64,000 nucleotides of DNA from Candidatus Epilinea brevis (GCA_016710785.1 JADJUE010000003.1:1-64000), one strand, 5' to 3'. Positions 9,020-18,356 are shown, counted from the stretch's first letter. The notes: a model not told the origin generated them from the letters alone. Numbers and translations: made by a program.

Positions 9020-12000
9020 TCACGGGCAGCCCGGGATGCTGGCCGCGATGCGGGCGTAGACCGTGCTCAGGTCGGCGCCCGAGAGGGCGCTGAAGTAGCG
9101 CGAGGGGTCGGTGGCCACCGCGCGCAAGAGAGCCGCGTCAGCCTCGCCGCCGAAGCCGATCGTGTACACCTGCGCGCCGCCGGCGCGGGCCGTTTCGCCC
9201 GCCGCCAGGGCCAACTCCGGTTGCTCCTTCTGCTCGCCGTCGGACAGCAGTACGACCACCTTGCCCGCGCTCTCGCGGGCCTCGGGGCCGGAGAGCAGGT
9301 CCAGGGCCGCCGTCAGGCCGCGATCGATGCGCGTGCCCTCCCGCAGGCCGATGCCCGCCTTGGCCGCGTCGATGGCTGCGCGATCGGCGCTGAAGCCCAG
9401 CACCACGCGGGCGTCCGTGGCGAAGGTGACCAGGGCCACGTGGTCCGTCTCGGCCCCCAGCTTCACGTTGTCCAATAGGCTGGCGATGGCCGCCTTGGCC
9501 GTCTCCAGGCGTCCGTCCGTGCGCATGCTGGAGGACACGTCCAGCACCACCACGATGTCGAAGCGCTTCTTCACCGGGAAGCACAGGTTGTTGGAGGCCC
9601 AGGGCAGGTAGATGGCCTGCGGGGCCGGCGTGGCCGTCGGCTGGGTCGTGGCCGTCGGCGGCACCGTGGTGGCGGTGGCCGCCGGGGTGGGCGAGGCCGG
9701 CACCGGCGTCGCCGTCGGGCCGATCACCTCCACCTCGGGGATGGCGAAGTCCACCGTTTGGGCCTTGCCCCAGCCGTCCGTGAACACCGCCTGGATCCGG
9801 TCGCCCAGCTTCAACCGGCCTGCGGCCCGCGGCTCCAGCCGCGCGCCGGCCGTCAAGCCGTCGAAGCCCAGGCTGGGCAGCTGCCACAGGATGTCAGGGG
9901 CGACCCAGCTACCGCCGCCGCTGATGCCCGCCGGGTCCACCGCGATGGTGGCCGGCATGGCCGCCGTCAAGGTCAGGTTCTGGGCCAGGGTGGGCGGCGG
10001 CGCGTAACGCACCATGCGGCGGTGCACCGCCGGCGCCCCGTAGAGGTAGTCCTCGTCGGAGGAGGCCAGGGCCGCCGGCGCCGGACCACTGTTGACCACC
10101 ACGATGGTCACGCCCAGCTGGCGCAGGGCCAGCGCCGCATCCTCGGCGGCCGGGATGCCCGTGCATTGACCAGGGAAGAACTCGAAGTCCGTCGTGCAGT
10201 ACTCGGCGCGCAGCAGCACCGCCACCTTGCGGCGATCGCCGGAGCCGGCGAACAACTTGGCGGCCTCCTCCAAGGCGTCGCGCAGGCGCGGCTTGATGGC
10301 CGGGTTGGAGCGGTCGAAGCGGGTGATGTCGCGCACCTTCTGGTTGTAGGCGTCGCGGCTGGCGGTGAGCGGCAGCTCGGTGGCGTAGGTGCTGTAGTAG
10401 GAGACGATGCCCACGCGGTGGCGACCGAAGTTGAGACGACTCATCAGCTGCGTCAGCTCGTTGACCGTGACCGTCGACGGGTCCTGGCCCTGCTGCAGGG
10501 TCTCGAAGTAAGGCACCACCACGACGATGTCCGTGGGCGGCTCCAGGACGCCGCAGCGGCCTTCCAGCTTCAGGCTCAGGTCGGTGGACTGGCCCAGCTG
10601 CAGCTGGGCGGGAGCGGCGCCGCTCGTGCCCTTGAAAAGGCATTCGCCGTCGTTGGGCACCGGGATCTGGTCACCCGCCTCGGCCGTCTGGAAGACCGAG
10701 ATCAGGCTGGACTGGCCGTCGGCCACGTAGACCCGCCCGGCGGCGTCCACCACCAGGTCGGTGAGCGTGGTGGGGTCGGAGAAGGGCAGCGGGCGGGCGT
10801 CCAGGCGGGCGGTCACCGTCCCGTCGTCAGCCACGCGCTCGATGGCGCCCGGCTCGCGCAGGACGAAGACCGAGCCCTTGGGGTCCTCCGGGCCGCCGGC
10901 CAGGGAGCGGGCGTCGTAGGATACCGGCACCTGGACCAGCTCCTGGCCGGCCGGGCTGTAGATGCGCACCCGGTCGTTGAGGTCGTCCAGGAGCAGCACC
11001 CGGCCGTCGGGGGCCACGGCCATGTCCACGTAGGGGTTGGTCTTGCCGTCGTCGGGCAGGTCCCAGTCCGGCTTGAGCTTGCGGCCATCGGCGGCGTAGC
11101 GCACCAGCTTCACGTCCTGGCTGCGCTGCTGGGGAATGGCCTCGGCCTGCACGGCCAGGAACTCGTTGGTCACCCGGTTGTAGGCCAGGGCCGGGATCTC
11201 GATCTCGTTGAAGCTGGAGATCAGGGCATCGGTCCAGATGGGCTCGATCACCCGCTCCAGGCCGCCCTGGCCGCGCTTCTCCACCGTCTTGAAGCGCCCC
11301 AGGCCGCCCTCCACCTTGAACTCCTGGCCCACGCGCTGGCCCTTGAGGTAATAGCCCTGCACCTCGCCGCGCACATCGCTGCCGTCGGCGGTGATCAACT
11401 GGAAGAAGGTGAAATCGCCGCCGAAGCTGCCCGACTGGCTGGACCGCTCCGCGGTGGCCACCTGCTCGCCCTGGTCGGAGAAGTAGCGGAACTGCGAGGA
11501 GCTGTCGGCGATGAAGACCACGCCCGGCTCCGGCATGCTGAGCGCCTCGGGGGCGAAGAGCAAAGGGCTGTCGGAGTTCTCGTTGGAAGCCGCGGTGAAC
11601 ACGGTGTCCACCTGCTTGAGCTGCTCGTCGCCGTACTCCACGACCACCGGAGAGGTGTCGAGGTCCGCACGCTTGGCGCCGCACTTACCCACGTTGGGGT
11701 CGCTGACGGCGAGCGCGTAGTAGGTCTGGGTCATGGCCTTGAGGCGCGGCAGGGTCACCGTGGCCTTGCAGATGCTGCCCTTCACCGCCGAGGCGGCGAT
11801 GGCGAAGCTGACATTGCGGCCGTCGATCACGCAGGCGCCGTTGCCCTCGCCGACGAAGACCTTGTCGCCGCCCAGGCTGTTGATCCGCGAGGCGTCGCAG
11901 CTGAAGTCCCCCTGTGTGAAGCGTGCGTCCGTCAGGTCATAGACCTTGCGGAGCGTCGCCGCCGGCAGGGCGGGATCCGCCGCCAGCTGCTCGTCCGTCG

Positions 12001-12757
12001 CCAGGTCGAAGATCTGCACCCGGCCGCCGCGCTTGTCGCCGATGGCGATGACCTTGCCGTCGCCGCTGACGTCGACGTCGGTGAAGCTGCTGAACTGGCC
12101 GTCATCCGTGCCGCGCATGCCGAACTTGAAGGTTTGCGCCCCGCTTCGCGGATCCAAGGCCAGCACCTCGCTGGTCTCCTTGTCCAACACGTAGACCCGG
12201 GTGTCCATGCCTCCCGCGGCGATGCCCTGGCCCTTGATGCCGGTCCAGGCGGTCTGGAAGCTGCCGTCCGGGCTGTAGATGGCCACCCGGTCCGCGGCGG
12301 TGTCCAGCACATACACGCGCTCGGCGGAGTACGGGAAGCCGGGCACGTTGGGGTCCGGGCCCACCGTGATGTCGCCCACCCGGCCCAGCTGGGCCGGGAA
12401 GCCGCCGGTCACGCCGAAGGGCGCGGCCCACTCGCCGGTGGGCAGCAGGCGATGGATGCCGCCCACGCCGGGGTCGGCGATGAAGACGGTTCCATCGCGG
12501 GTCATGTCCAGATCCGAGGGGCTTTGGAAGAGTCCCTGGGCCGCGTCGCTGCGCTCAGGCCACTGGGCCACCATCTGGTAGGCCAGGAGCGGGTTCTGAT
12601 CCGTGGCGGCAGCGCCCTCCGGCTGGCGGGCCGCGGCAGACCGCCCGCCGGGCAGCAGCAGCGCCAGGCTGAGCACGGCGAAGGCCAGGGCGGCGACCAA
12701 GGGCCGACGGATGGCCGGTCGGCCGGCCACGAGGGCCGGCGTGGGGATGAACGTCAT
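9020..12757 (-). CDS. secreted NHL-propeller protein with two VWA domains (1245 aa)
   Basis: ATG 12757 has GGAGGA 7 bases upstream. Residues about 20-42 form the signal peptide. Residues about 60-700 hold NHL-type propeller blades (VFIADPGVGGIHRLLPTGEW, VYVLDTAADRVAIYSPDG, VYVADGQSSLISVFQ). A first VWA-like domain (VVVVPYFETL...HRVGIVSYYSTYATEL) lacks the DxSxS metal site. A Thr/Pro linker and AIYLPWASNN then precede a complete second VWA domain near residue 1069 with DVSSS and LLSDGEQ. VWA domains with a MIDAS bind protein ligands through a metal ion. It is likely a cell-surface or extracellular adhesion or sensing protein. The length and domain mix suggest a lineage-specific architecture. 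Confidence 0.85.
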   Translation of the reverse strand: MTFIPTPALVAGRPAIRRPLVAALAFAVLSLALLLPGGRSAAARQPEGAAATDQNPLLAYQMVAQWPERSDAAQGLFQSPSDLDMTRDGTVFIADPGVGGIHRLLPTGEWAAPFGVTGGFPAQLGRVGDITVGPDPNVPGFPYSAERVYVLDTAADRVAIYSPDGSFQTAWTGIKGQGIAAGGMDTRVYVLDKETSEVLALDPRSGAQTFKFGMRGTDDGQFSSFTDVDVSGDGKVIAIGDKRGGRVQIFDLATDEQLAADPALPAATLRKVYDLTDARFTQGDFSCDASRINSLGGDKVFVGEGNGACVIDGRNVSFAIAASAVKGSICKATVTLPRLKAMTQTYYALAVSDPNVGKCGAKRADLDTSPVVVEYGDEQLKQVDTVFTAASNENSDSPLLFAPEALSMPEPGVVFIADSSSQFRYFSDQGEQVATAERSSQSGSFGGDFTFFQLITADGSDVRGEVQGYYLKGQRVGQEFKVEGGLGRFKTVEKRGQGGLERVIEPIWTDALISSFNEIEIPALAYNRVTNEFLAVQAEAIPQQRSQDVKLVRYAADGRKLKPDWDLPDDGKTNPYVDMAVAPDGRVLLLDDLNDRVRIYSPAGQELVQVPVSYDARSLAGGPEDPKGSVFVLREPGAIERVADDGTVTARLDARPLPFSDPTTLTDLVVDAAGRVYVADGQSSLISVFQTAEAGDQIPVPNDGECLFKGTSGAAPAQLQLGQSTDLSLKLEGRCGVLEPPTDIVVVVPYFETLQQGQDPSTVTVNELTQLMSRLNFGRHRVGIVSYYSTYATELPLTASRDAYNQKVRDITRFDRSNPAIKPRLRDALEEAAKLFAGSGDRRKVAVLLRAEYCTTDFEFFPGQCTGIPAAEDAALALRQLGVTIVVVNSGPAPAALASSDEDYLYGAPAVHRRMVRYAPPPTLAQNLTLTAAMPATIAVDPAGISGGGSWVAPDILWQLPSLGFDGLTAGARLEPRAAGRLKLGDRIQAVFTDGWGKAQTVDFAIPEVEVIGPTATPVPASPTPAATATTVPPTATTQPTATPAPQAIYLPWASNNLCFPVKKRFDIVVVLDVSSSMRTDGRLETAKAAIASLLDNVKLGAETDHVALVTFATDARVVLGFSADRAAIDAAKAGIGLREGTRIDRGLTAALDLLSGPEARESAGKVVVLLSDGEQKEQPELALAAGETARAGGAQVYTIGFGGEADAALLRAVATDPSRYFSALSGADLSTVYARIAASIPGCP

Positions 12758-12903
12758 CGGTGATTCCTCCAGTTGCAGGTTGCGGGGTTCAACGGCTGTG
12801 TCTCAATCGACGGGGTTCAGGCCTGGTGCAAGGATCCGTTCAGCGATCCGTGTTTCAACGATGATCAATCGGCTTGCGCGCGACCGGCGGCGCAAGCCTT
12901 GGC

Positions 12904-13443
12904 CTACGGCTCAACCGGCTCCGTGGTTGCGTCCGGCGCCGGCGGACAGGCGTCCTCCGGCGGCAAGACGCTCGGATGCCGCTCGCGTTCCAGTTCCAGC
13001 ACGCCGGACCGCACGCGATGCAGCAGGCCCAGCAATTGCAGGCGACCTGCTCCTCCCAAGGTGCCGAAGCAAGCCTCCATGTGGCGATCGTGAAGCGGCT
13101 CGAGAGCAGCCAGCCCCTGGCGCGCCTTGACGGTGAGGTTCAGACCGGGCCGTGAGCCGTCACCGCGCGCCACAAAGCCCTCGCGCTCCAAAGTCGCCAC
13201 GATCTGGGAGATGTTGCCCTTGGTCACGTGCAGCCGGGCGGCGATGTCCTGCTGGTTGAGCAAGGGCTCGTCGGCCAGCAGGCTGAGGATGATGTACTGC
13301 GGCGGCGTGACCCCGTGGCTGCGCAGCGACTCGGCGCCCGCGCGCGCCATGAGGTGCGCCACCTCCATGACGGCGCGAAAGAGCTCGGCGCCACCGGGAG
13401 GGTCGGCGGTATTGGGCAGGGAATCGGCTGCTGCGGGAGGCAT
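12904..13443 (-). CDS. MarR-family transcriptional regulator (179 aa)
   Basis: ATG 13443. The winged helix-turn-helix lies at residues about 45-110, with HGVTPPQYIILSLLADEP, LNQQDIAARLHVTKGNISQI as the recognition helix region and LEREGFVARGDGSRPGLNLT as the wing. The C-terminal helices form the dimer interface, followed by a Pro/Glu-rich tail. MarR proteins repress nearby genes and themselves and release DNA on binding small phenolic ligands. A perfect palindrome at 13470-13491 overlapping its promoter suggests autoregulation. There is no obvious neighbouring effector pump. Confidence 0.9.
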   Translation of the reverse strand: MPPAAADSLPNTADPPGGAELFRAVMEVAHLMARAGAESLRSHGVTPPQYIILSLLADEPLLNQQDIAARLHVTKGNISQIVATLEREGFVARGDGSRPGLNLTVKARQGLAALEPLHDRHMEACFGTLGGAGRLQLLGLLHRVRSGVLELERERHPSVLPPEDACPPAPDATTEPVEP

Positions 13444-13469
13444 CTGGCTGCTTTCGTCCGGCCAATGTA

Positions 13470-13528
13470 CAGCGTTTAGGTCTGAACGCTGCGCAAAGAG
13501 TATAGGACTAAACTGCCGCCAGCAGCAA
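13470..13528 (-). promoter_or_regulatory. promoter and palindromic operator of the MarR gene
   Basis: On the minus strand TTGCTG (13528-13523) and TATACT (13504-13499) are spaced by 18 bases, a sigma-70-like promoter. Just downstream, CAGCGTT at 13470-13476 and AACGCTG at 13485-13491 form a perfect inverted repeat with an 8-base centre, placed at the expected start of transcription and 27 bases before the MarR start codon. This layout fits a repressor blocking its own promoter. Confidence 0.65.
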
Positions 13529-13593
13529 GATCTGACCAGGTGGTCGCTGGGTGGGTGCGATCGGTGGGGTCGGACGCTTCCCGGCCGCGAACC

Positions 13594-15615
13594 CTATTCT
13601 TCCAGCAGCGCGAAGTAGGCCCGCACGTAGTCGCGACGAAAGAGCGGGATGGTCTCACGCGCCAATGCCCGCCCGGCCGCGTCCCGGTAGGCCGGGAAGA
13701 CCTCTCGATAGGGAACACGGGCGGCCGGAGCCAGGCCCGGTCGGCGGGACGGTTGCTCCGACTGGCGGCCGCTGCCCTGGTCGCCCGCGATCCGGCCAGG
13801 CACGAAGCTGCGTTCGCCGTCGGGTCCAAGCCGCTGAGGGGGCGCGTACACCAGGCCTGCCGCCTGTCCGGATCGGCTGAACCCGTCGCCCCCACCGCCA
13901 TCGCCCCCGCCCACGCCCTGCCCGGCCGTCATGCCGGCTGCGGGGCTCGCGGTCTGCCGCGGTCCTTGAGCGGCGCCCGCGCCCGACGAACTCGCGCCCG
14001 ACTGTCCCGATTGCCCCGCGCCTTGGCCGGGCGCTTCCGACGGGTCGCTTCCCTGTTCCGCCTGACTTCCATCCTGATCCAACGCTTCCGACGGGCCGCT
14101 TCCCTGAGCCGTCTGACCGCCCCCCTCGCCCTGCAGCGCGCCCGCACCCGGCGCGCCCGCAGCTTGACCCTGCTGCATCGCGCTCGCGTCCGGCGATCCG
14201 CTCCGCCCCGAGGCTGCGCTCTGTGCTGCCGCGGCGCCTTGTGCCGCCGCGGCGTCCTGCCCCCGGGTGCCTTGCGCGCCGTCGGCGCCGCCGACCTCCG
14301 GAGGCTGCCCACCGCCCATCACGGCCGCGACTTCCACCGGCTGCCCCGCCGCGTTGGCCTGGGCGATGGCGGATCGGCCGGACTGCAGGGCCGAGAGCGC
14401 ATCCTGCATGGCGCGCGCCCCGGTCGCCGCGGCCGCGACGGCGTCCAGCGACGCGCTCAGCTCCTGCGCCGCGCGCCGGGCGGCCCCCTGATCACCCTGC
14501 TCCAGAGCGCCGGCCACGGCCTCCAGCTGCCGGGCGACCTTGGGCTGGTGGAGGGCGGCGGCCTGCGCCTCCTGACGCAGGGTCTGCGCCAAGGCATCCC
14601 GCGCGGGCTGGTCGGCGGCCACAGCCGTGGCCGCCAGCCGCTGCAGGTCCGCGGCCAGCTTCTCAGCGGACGCTTCGGCCGCGCCATCACCGCCATCCGA
14701 GGCATCCTGCCGCGCCTCGCGTGACAGGGCTGACAGCCGTTCGGACAGGCCCTGCGCTTCCGCCTCCCGGCGCAGGGCATCTCCGGCTTCCCTGTCCAGC
14801 CCGCGCCTCAGCACCGCCTCCGCCTCGGCCAGGGCCGCCAGATCCGCCTCGGCCCGGCCATCGGAACGATCCAGCTGCTCCGCCAAGGCCCGCAGAGCGG
14901 CACTGGCCTGCTGGCGATCTGCCTCCGCGAGCTGGTTCTGGTCAACCAACGCCTCCTCCCGCTGCCGAACCTCCGCGGCCAGGGTCCGAGAAGTAGCCTT
15001 GACCGCCGTCCGGCGGGCCAGCTCTTCGTGCTGCGGGTTGGGCCGGAGCAGCAGCGCAAGGACGCCCGCGGACAGCAAGGCAAAGGCGACCAGCGGGCGG
15101 CGCGCCCAGCGGAGCGGAGCCACCTGCCGCAGATCCAGTCCCTGGGCGGCCGCCAGGGCGTCGGCCCGCTGGCGGACGACAAGGTCGCGGTGCAGGGCGC
15201 GATGCGCGCCTCCAAGACCTGCACGGCTCGGATCAGCTACGCCGCCGTCGCCACCGATGGTGTTCCCGGACTCCGCGATCAAACGGCCCATCGTGTCCGC
15301 TCGGTCCGCATCCATCGCCAGCAGCCAGGCCGTCGCCAGGCGGTCCTTCAGCCCCAGGGCCCGGTCGGTGCGCATGGCCGCCGTGAGCGGATCCACCCGC
15401 CGGCGCCAGGCGCGCAGCGCCAGGGCCACGAGGACGGCGGCGGCCAGGCCCAGAGCCCAGAGGCGATCGCCTCCCAGCGGCCGGGTCCGGGCCGCCGCGA
15501 GCAGCAGCAGCGCGGCGAGCGGCGCCAGCCAGGCGGCGCGCGTGAAGCGCCACAGGCCATCCCCCAGGCGATAGCGGGCGGCGAGGCGGGCGAGGAGGGG
15601 GGCCAGGTCGGTCAC
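13594..15615 (-). CDS. two-helix membrane coiled-coil protein, ABC-2 permease partner (673 aa)
   Basis: GTG 15615 starts the frame. Two hydrophobic hairpin segments (WLAPLAALLLLAAA, LWALGLAAAVLVALAL) and one more near residue 180 (FALLSAGVLALLLRP) precede a long Ala/Glu/Gln-rich coiled coil (residues about 200-420). A Gly/Gln/Ser-rich low-complexity stretch of about 150 residues follows. The conserved-looking end is RVPYREVFPAYRDAAGRALA ... PLFRRDYVRAYFALLE. This topology and tail resemble DUF4175-like proteins found beside ABC-2 permeases and MoxR/DUF58/VWA clusters. It lies 55 bases after the permease and is probably in the same operon. Exact role unknown. Confidence 0.6.
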   Translation of the reverse strand: MTDLAPLLARLAARYRLGDGLWRFTRAAWLAPLAALLLLAAARTRPLGGDRLWALGLAAAVLVALALRAWRRRVDPLTAAMRTDRALGLKDRLATAWLLAMDADRADTMGRLIAESGNTIGGDGGVADPSRAGLGGAHRALHRDLVVRQRADALAAAQGLDLRQVAPLRWARRPLVAFALLSAGVLALLLRPNPQHEELARRTAVKATSRTLAAEVRQREEALVDQNQLAEADRQQASAALRALAEQLDRSDGRAEADLAALAEAEAVLRRGLDREAGDALRREAEAQGLSERLSALSREARQDASDGGDGAAEASAEKLAADLQRLAATAVAADQPARDALAQTLRQEAQAAALHQPKVARQLEAVAGALEQGDQGAARRAAQELSASLDAVAAAATGARAMQDALSALQSGRSAIAQANAAGQPVEVAAVMGGGQPPEVGGADGAQGTRGQDAAAAQGAAAAQSAASGRSGSPDASAMQQGQAAGAPGAGALQGEGGGQTAQGSGPSEALDQDGSQAEQGSDPSEAPGQGAGQSGQSGASSSGAGAAQGPRQTASPAAGMTAGQGVGGGDGGGGDGFSRSGQAAGLVYAPPQRLGPDGERSFVPGRIAGDQGSGRQSEQPSRRPGLAPAARVPYREVFPAYRDAAGRALARETIPLFRRDYVRAYFALLEE

Positions 15616-15670
15616 GGCGTCGCGTTGCGTCCCGGCGATGCGGCGGCGGTCAGCAGGCCGGGGTGATCCA

Positions 15671-16585
15671 TCAGAAGAGGCCGTTGGGATGGGTGGTGGC
15701 GATCCAGACCAACCAAGCTACGGCGAGCGCCGGCCAAAGCAGCAGCCGGCGAGGCCGATTCAAGGTTCCGGCCAGCCGCCAACCGGCGATGAACAGAAAG
15801 GTCATCGCCAACCAACCCTGGGCGAGGAGGAGGGGCAGGAATGCGCCGGTGCTGCCGCCGATGGCCAGCCGCATGGTGACCGGTGACATGCCGAACAGGA
15901 CAGTCGTCAGAAGCGAATATCCGCTTTGATCAAGGGCGGTGAACCCGAGCAAGACCAGAGGCCCCAGCGTCAAGAGGCCCGTCGCCGCATAGGCCAGCAC
16001 CGCCGCCCGCACCGTATGTCCTGCGATCACCGAGGCCAGCAGCCCCAGGGTGGCCAGGGTCAGACCAGCCGCCACCACGGCCAGCTGGGATCGCAGGACG
16101 TCATGCCAGGACACCCCACCGAAGAAGAAGACCAGACTGAGCACCGGCAAGGCACTGAAGACCAGCAGCAGCACGTAGGCCATGGCCGCCCCCAGCTTGC
16201 CGCGCAGAATGGCCCACCCGGACTGCGGGGTGGCCAGGATCAGGTCCAGAGTCTGGCGCTCCCGTTCGCCGCTGATGGCGCTGAAGGTCAGGGCCGGGGC
16301 GATGACCAGGACGCTGATCAGCTCCAGCCACGAGAGGTTCTGGAAGAGCCGACGTCCGAAGGCGGCGGGGTCATAGCCGTCGATGACTGCGGACGCGCCG
16401 ATGGCCGTCGCCCAACCGCGGTAGGACCACCAGGACCACCAGACCGCAAGCGTCAACGCCGTCAGGAACCCGGATACTGTCCAGAAGGCGCGGCTGCCCC
16501 GGAAGCGGGAGCGCAGTTCCTTGACCAGGATGGGGTTGGGCTCCAGGCGGCGTAGGCGACGGAGCCCGGCGGTCATCATCCCCAT
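15671..16585 (-). CDS. ABC-2 type transporter permease (304 aa)
   Basis: ATG 16585 has GAGGAGG upstream. The N-terminus RRLEPNPILVKELRSRFRGS is typical of GldF/NosY-like permeases, and the cytoplasmic loop GERERQTLDLILATPQSGW is the conserved coupling segment between helices 2 and 3. Six or more membrane helices follow to the C-terminus. It would need an ATP-binding subunit, which is not in this window. The next gene is the coiled-coil membrane protein, suggesting a joint envelope function. Confidence 0.85.
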   Translation of the reverse strand: MGMMTAGLRRLRRLEPNPILVKELRSRFRGSRAFWTVSGFLTALTLAVWWSWWSYRGWATAIGASAVIDGYDPAAFGRRLFQNLSWLELISVLVIAPALTFSAISGERERQTLDLILATPQSGWAILRGKLGAAMAYVLLLVFSALPVLSLVFFFGGVSWHDVLRSQLAVVAAGLTLATLGLLASVIAGHTVRAAVLAYAATGLLTLGPLVLLGFTALDQSGYSLLTTVLFGMSPVTMRLAIGGSTGAFLPLLLAQGWLAMTFLFIAGWRLAGTLNRPRRLLLWPALAVAWLVWIATTHPNGLF

Positions 16586-16658
16586 GGCGGCCTCCTCCTC
16601 AGTGGGTATCCGTCAGCCGGAATCCCGGTTGCGCGGCGCGGGAACTGAACGACGGCGC

Positions 16659-17147
16659 TCAGGCGCGCGTCGAGCGCGCGATCAGCCGACGATGCTCCAC
16701 CAGGATGCAGCGGTCCTGGACCACCAGGATGCCCGCCTGCGCCAGGCGGCGCGCGGCCTCGTCGTGGCGGATGCCCAGCTGCATCCAGAAGACCTTGGGG
16801 CGCCGCTCCGGCGGCAGGGCCAACACCTCGTCCGCATGATCTGGGATGTTCTCGGCGCGGCGGAAGACATCCAAGAGATCCACCGGCGGGTCAAGATCGG
16901 TGATCGAGGCCTTGACCGCGATCCCCAGGGTCTGGGTGATGCCGGGGTTCACCCCCGCCACCTCGTAGCCGACCTCCTGCAGGTAACGGGCGATGTAATG
17001 GGCCGGCTCGTAGGTGCGGCGCTCATCCTTGATCCCCACCACCGCGACGAGGCGCACGCCCTCCAAGACGGCCTTGAGTCCGGCGTCGTCTTCGACCAGG
17101 TTGCGCTGCCAGTCCGCGCCGGAAGCTGCGTGAAGGGCATGGGTCAT
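16659..17147 (-). CDS. CoA-binding protein of the YccU type (162 aa)
   Basis: ATG 17147 has AAGGAA 9 bases upstream and is preferred over the longer GTG frame. It is a single Rossmann-like CoA-binding domain: VRLVAVVGIKDERRTYEPAH, VGYEVAGVNPGI and the late motif VVQDRCILVEHRRL, where relatives carry the conserved Cys-x-x-x-E-H. It resembles the N-terminal domain of acyl-CoA synthetases (NDP-forming) without catalytic parts. Probably cytosolic and monocistronic. Confidence 0.85.
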   Translation of the reverse strand: MTHALHAASGADWQRNLVEDDAGLKAVLEGVRLVAVVGIKDERRTYEPAHYIARYLQEVGYEVAGVNPGITQTLGIAVKASITDLDPPVDLLDVFRRAENIPDHADEVLALPPERRPKVFWMQLGIRHDEAARRLAQAGILVVQDRCILVEHRRLIARSTRA

Positions 17148-17212
17148 GGGCGGGTTCCTTGTGCGCCGGCCGAGAGCTGAATCGCGTCGCCGGCCGACAT
17201 CAGGCACAGTTT

Positions 17213-17705
17213 ACAGAGAGCCGGCGAAGCGTCAACATCCTGCCGGGAGGCGTCCAGGGCCTCCGCACGGCAGCGGTACTTGACTCTGCCCCCTCCGCCC
17301 GGTTAAACTTGTGTTCAGGTGGCGGGATGTAAACAGTGTCCCCTGTTTACGGATCCGGTGCCGCCGTACCTTTTGGCCTCTCACTTTCGTCTCACCGTTT
17401 GGAAGCAGTTCGCCCCAGCAGTCCCAGCCCCTTCGATCAGTCATGCCCCTGTGTTGGCGTTCGAAGTGGAGCCGTCGCGACGACTGTCCCGTCGTCCGCC
17501 GGTTCCGGATCTGGATCCCTGCTCCGGCAACTCCGAACAGAGCCAACCTGCCAGACCGTGTCGATCGCCTCATCCTGGTCCAATCGGCGCCGTCGTTGCC
17601 ATCCCAAGACCCGGGTCCAACCGGATGTTCAGCGCATCCACCCGTCGTCCTGCGATCGCAGCGACATTGTCGCGGTCAGCGCAACCTCAGGGGGAGGTTG
17701 TCCTA
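17213..17705. other. long intergenic region before the sigma factor
   Basis: About 490 bases with no credible gene. Apart from the palindrome at 17329-17350 and the ribosome-binding site of the sigma gene at its end, I see no structure. Long leaders of this sort often hold autoregulated ECF promoters, but I could not pick -35/-10 elements with confidence. Confidence 0.5.
17329..17350. promoter_or_regulatory. perfect 22-bp palindrome upstream of the ECF sigma gene
   Basis: GTAAACAG at 17329-17336 and CTGTTTAC at 17343-17350 are exact inverted repeats around TGTCCC. The AT-rich arms stand out in a GC-rich region, which suggests an operator. It lies about 355 bases before the sigma start. Confidence 0.5.
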
Positions 17706-18356
17706 TTGAACAACTTGGAGAGCCTGCGTAACACCGTCGGGACGTCCCGCGTTATGGTGGACGAGCCGCTGTCCGAGGTCGCCGGCCTGGACAACGAGCG
17801 TCTGCTGGCCTCCCGTGCTTCACAGGGGGATCGAGACGCCTATGCGGAGCTTTACCAACGCTATGTCGACAAGATCTTTCGCTACATCTACTACAAGGTT
17901 GGCCTGCGAGCGGAGACCGAGGACCTGACCAGCCAGACCTTCATGAAGGCCTGGGACGCGATCGGGGACTACGAATGGCGCAACCACCCCTTTGGGGCCT
18001 GGTTGTTCCGCATCGCCCACAACCTGGTGGTGGATCACCACCGCTCCCGACGGGATCTGGTGTCGCTCAGCGACGCAACGCCCCAGCTGGAGCAGAAGGC
18101 CAGCCGCGATGACCTGCGGCCGGAGCGGGTGCTCAGCGAGATGATCACGTCGGAGCGTGTGAGGCACGCCATTGGCCGGCTGACCGAGGAACAGCAGCAG
18201 GTGCTGATCCTTCGGTTCTTCGAAGGGATGTCCACCGGTGAGGTGTCGGACCTGATGGGCAAGCGCCGCGGAGCCATCCGCGGCCTGCAATTCAGGGCCC
18301 TTTCCGCCCTCCGGGATCTCCTATACCGGGAGCAAGACTCGCTCTTCTCCATCTGA
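17706..18356 (+). CDS. ECF-type RNA polymerase sigma-70 factor (216 aa)
   Basis: I choose TTG 17706 because the strong Shine-Dalgarno AGGGGGAGG (17689-17697) lies 8 bases before it. ATG 17754 is the alternative. Region 2 spans residues about 35-100 (DAYAELYQRYVDKIFRYIYY, TEDLTSQTFMKAWDAIGDY, PFGAWLFRIAHNLVVDHHR) and region 4 about 140-200 (AIGRLTEEQQQVLILRFFEG, STGEVSDLMGKRRGAIRGLQ). There is no region 3, as expected for ECF factors. The next gene, 105 bases on, is a membrane protein that probably holds this sigma factor inactive. Confidence 0.92.
   Translation: MNNLESLRNTVGTSRVMVDEPLSEVAGLDNERLLASRASQGDRDAYAELYQRYVDKIFRYIYYKVGLRAETEDLTSQTFMKAWDAIGDYEWRNHPFGAWLFRIAHNLVVDHHRSRRDLVSLSDATPQLEQKASRDDLRPERVLSEMITSERVRHAIGRLTEEQQQVLILRFFEGMSTGEVSDLMGKRRGAIRGLQFRALSALRDLLYREQDSLFSI

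Noticed and set aside
9758..12763. 1001-aa open frame on the plus strand
   Set aside because: Antisense of the VWA/NHL gene; made of His/Arg/Gly-rich low-complexity sequence without domains, as expected for a shadow in GC-rich DNA.
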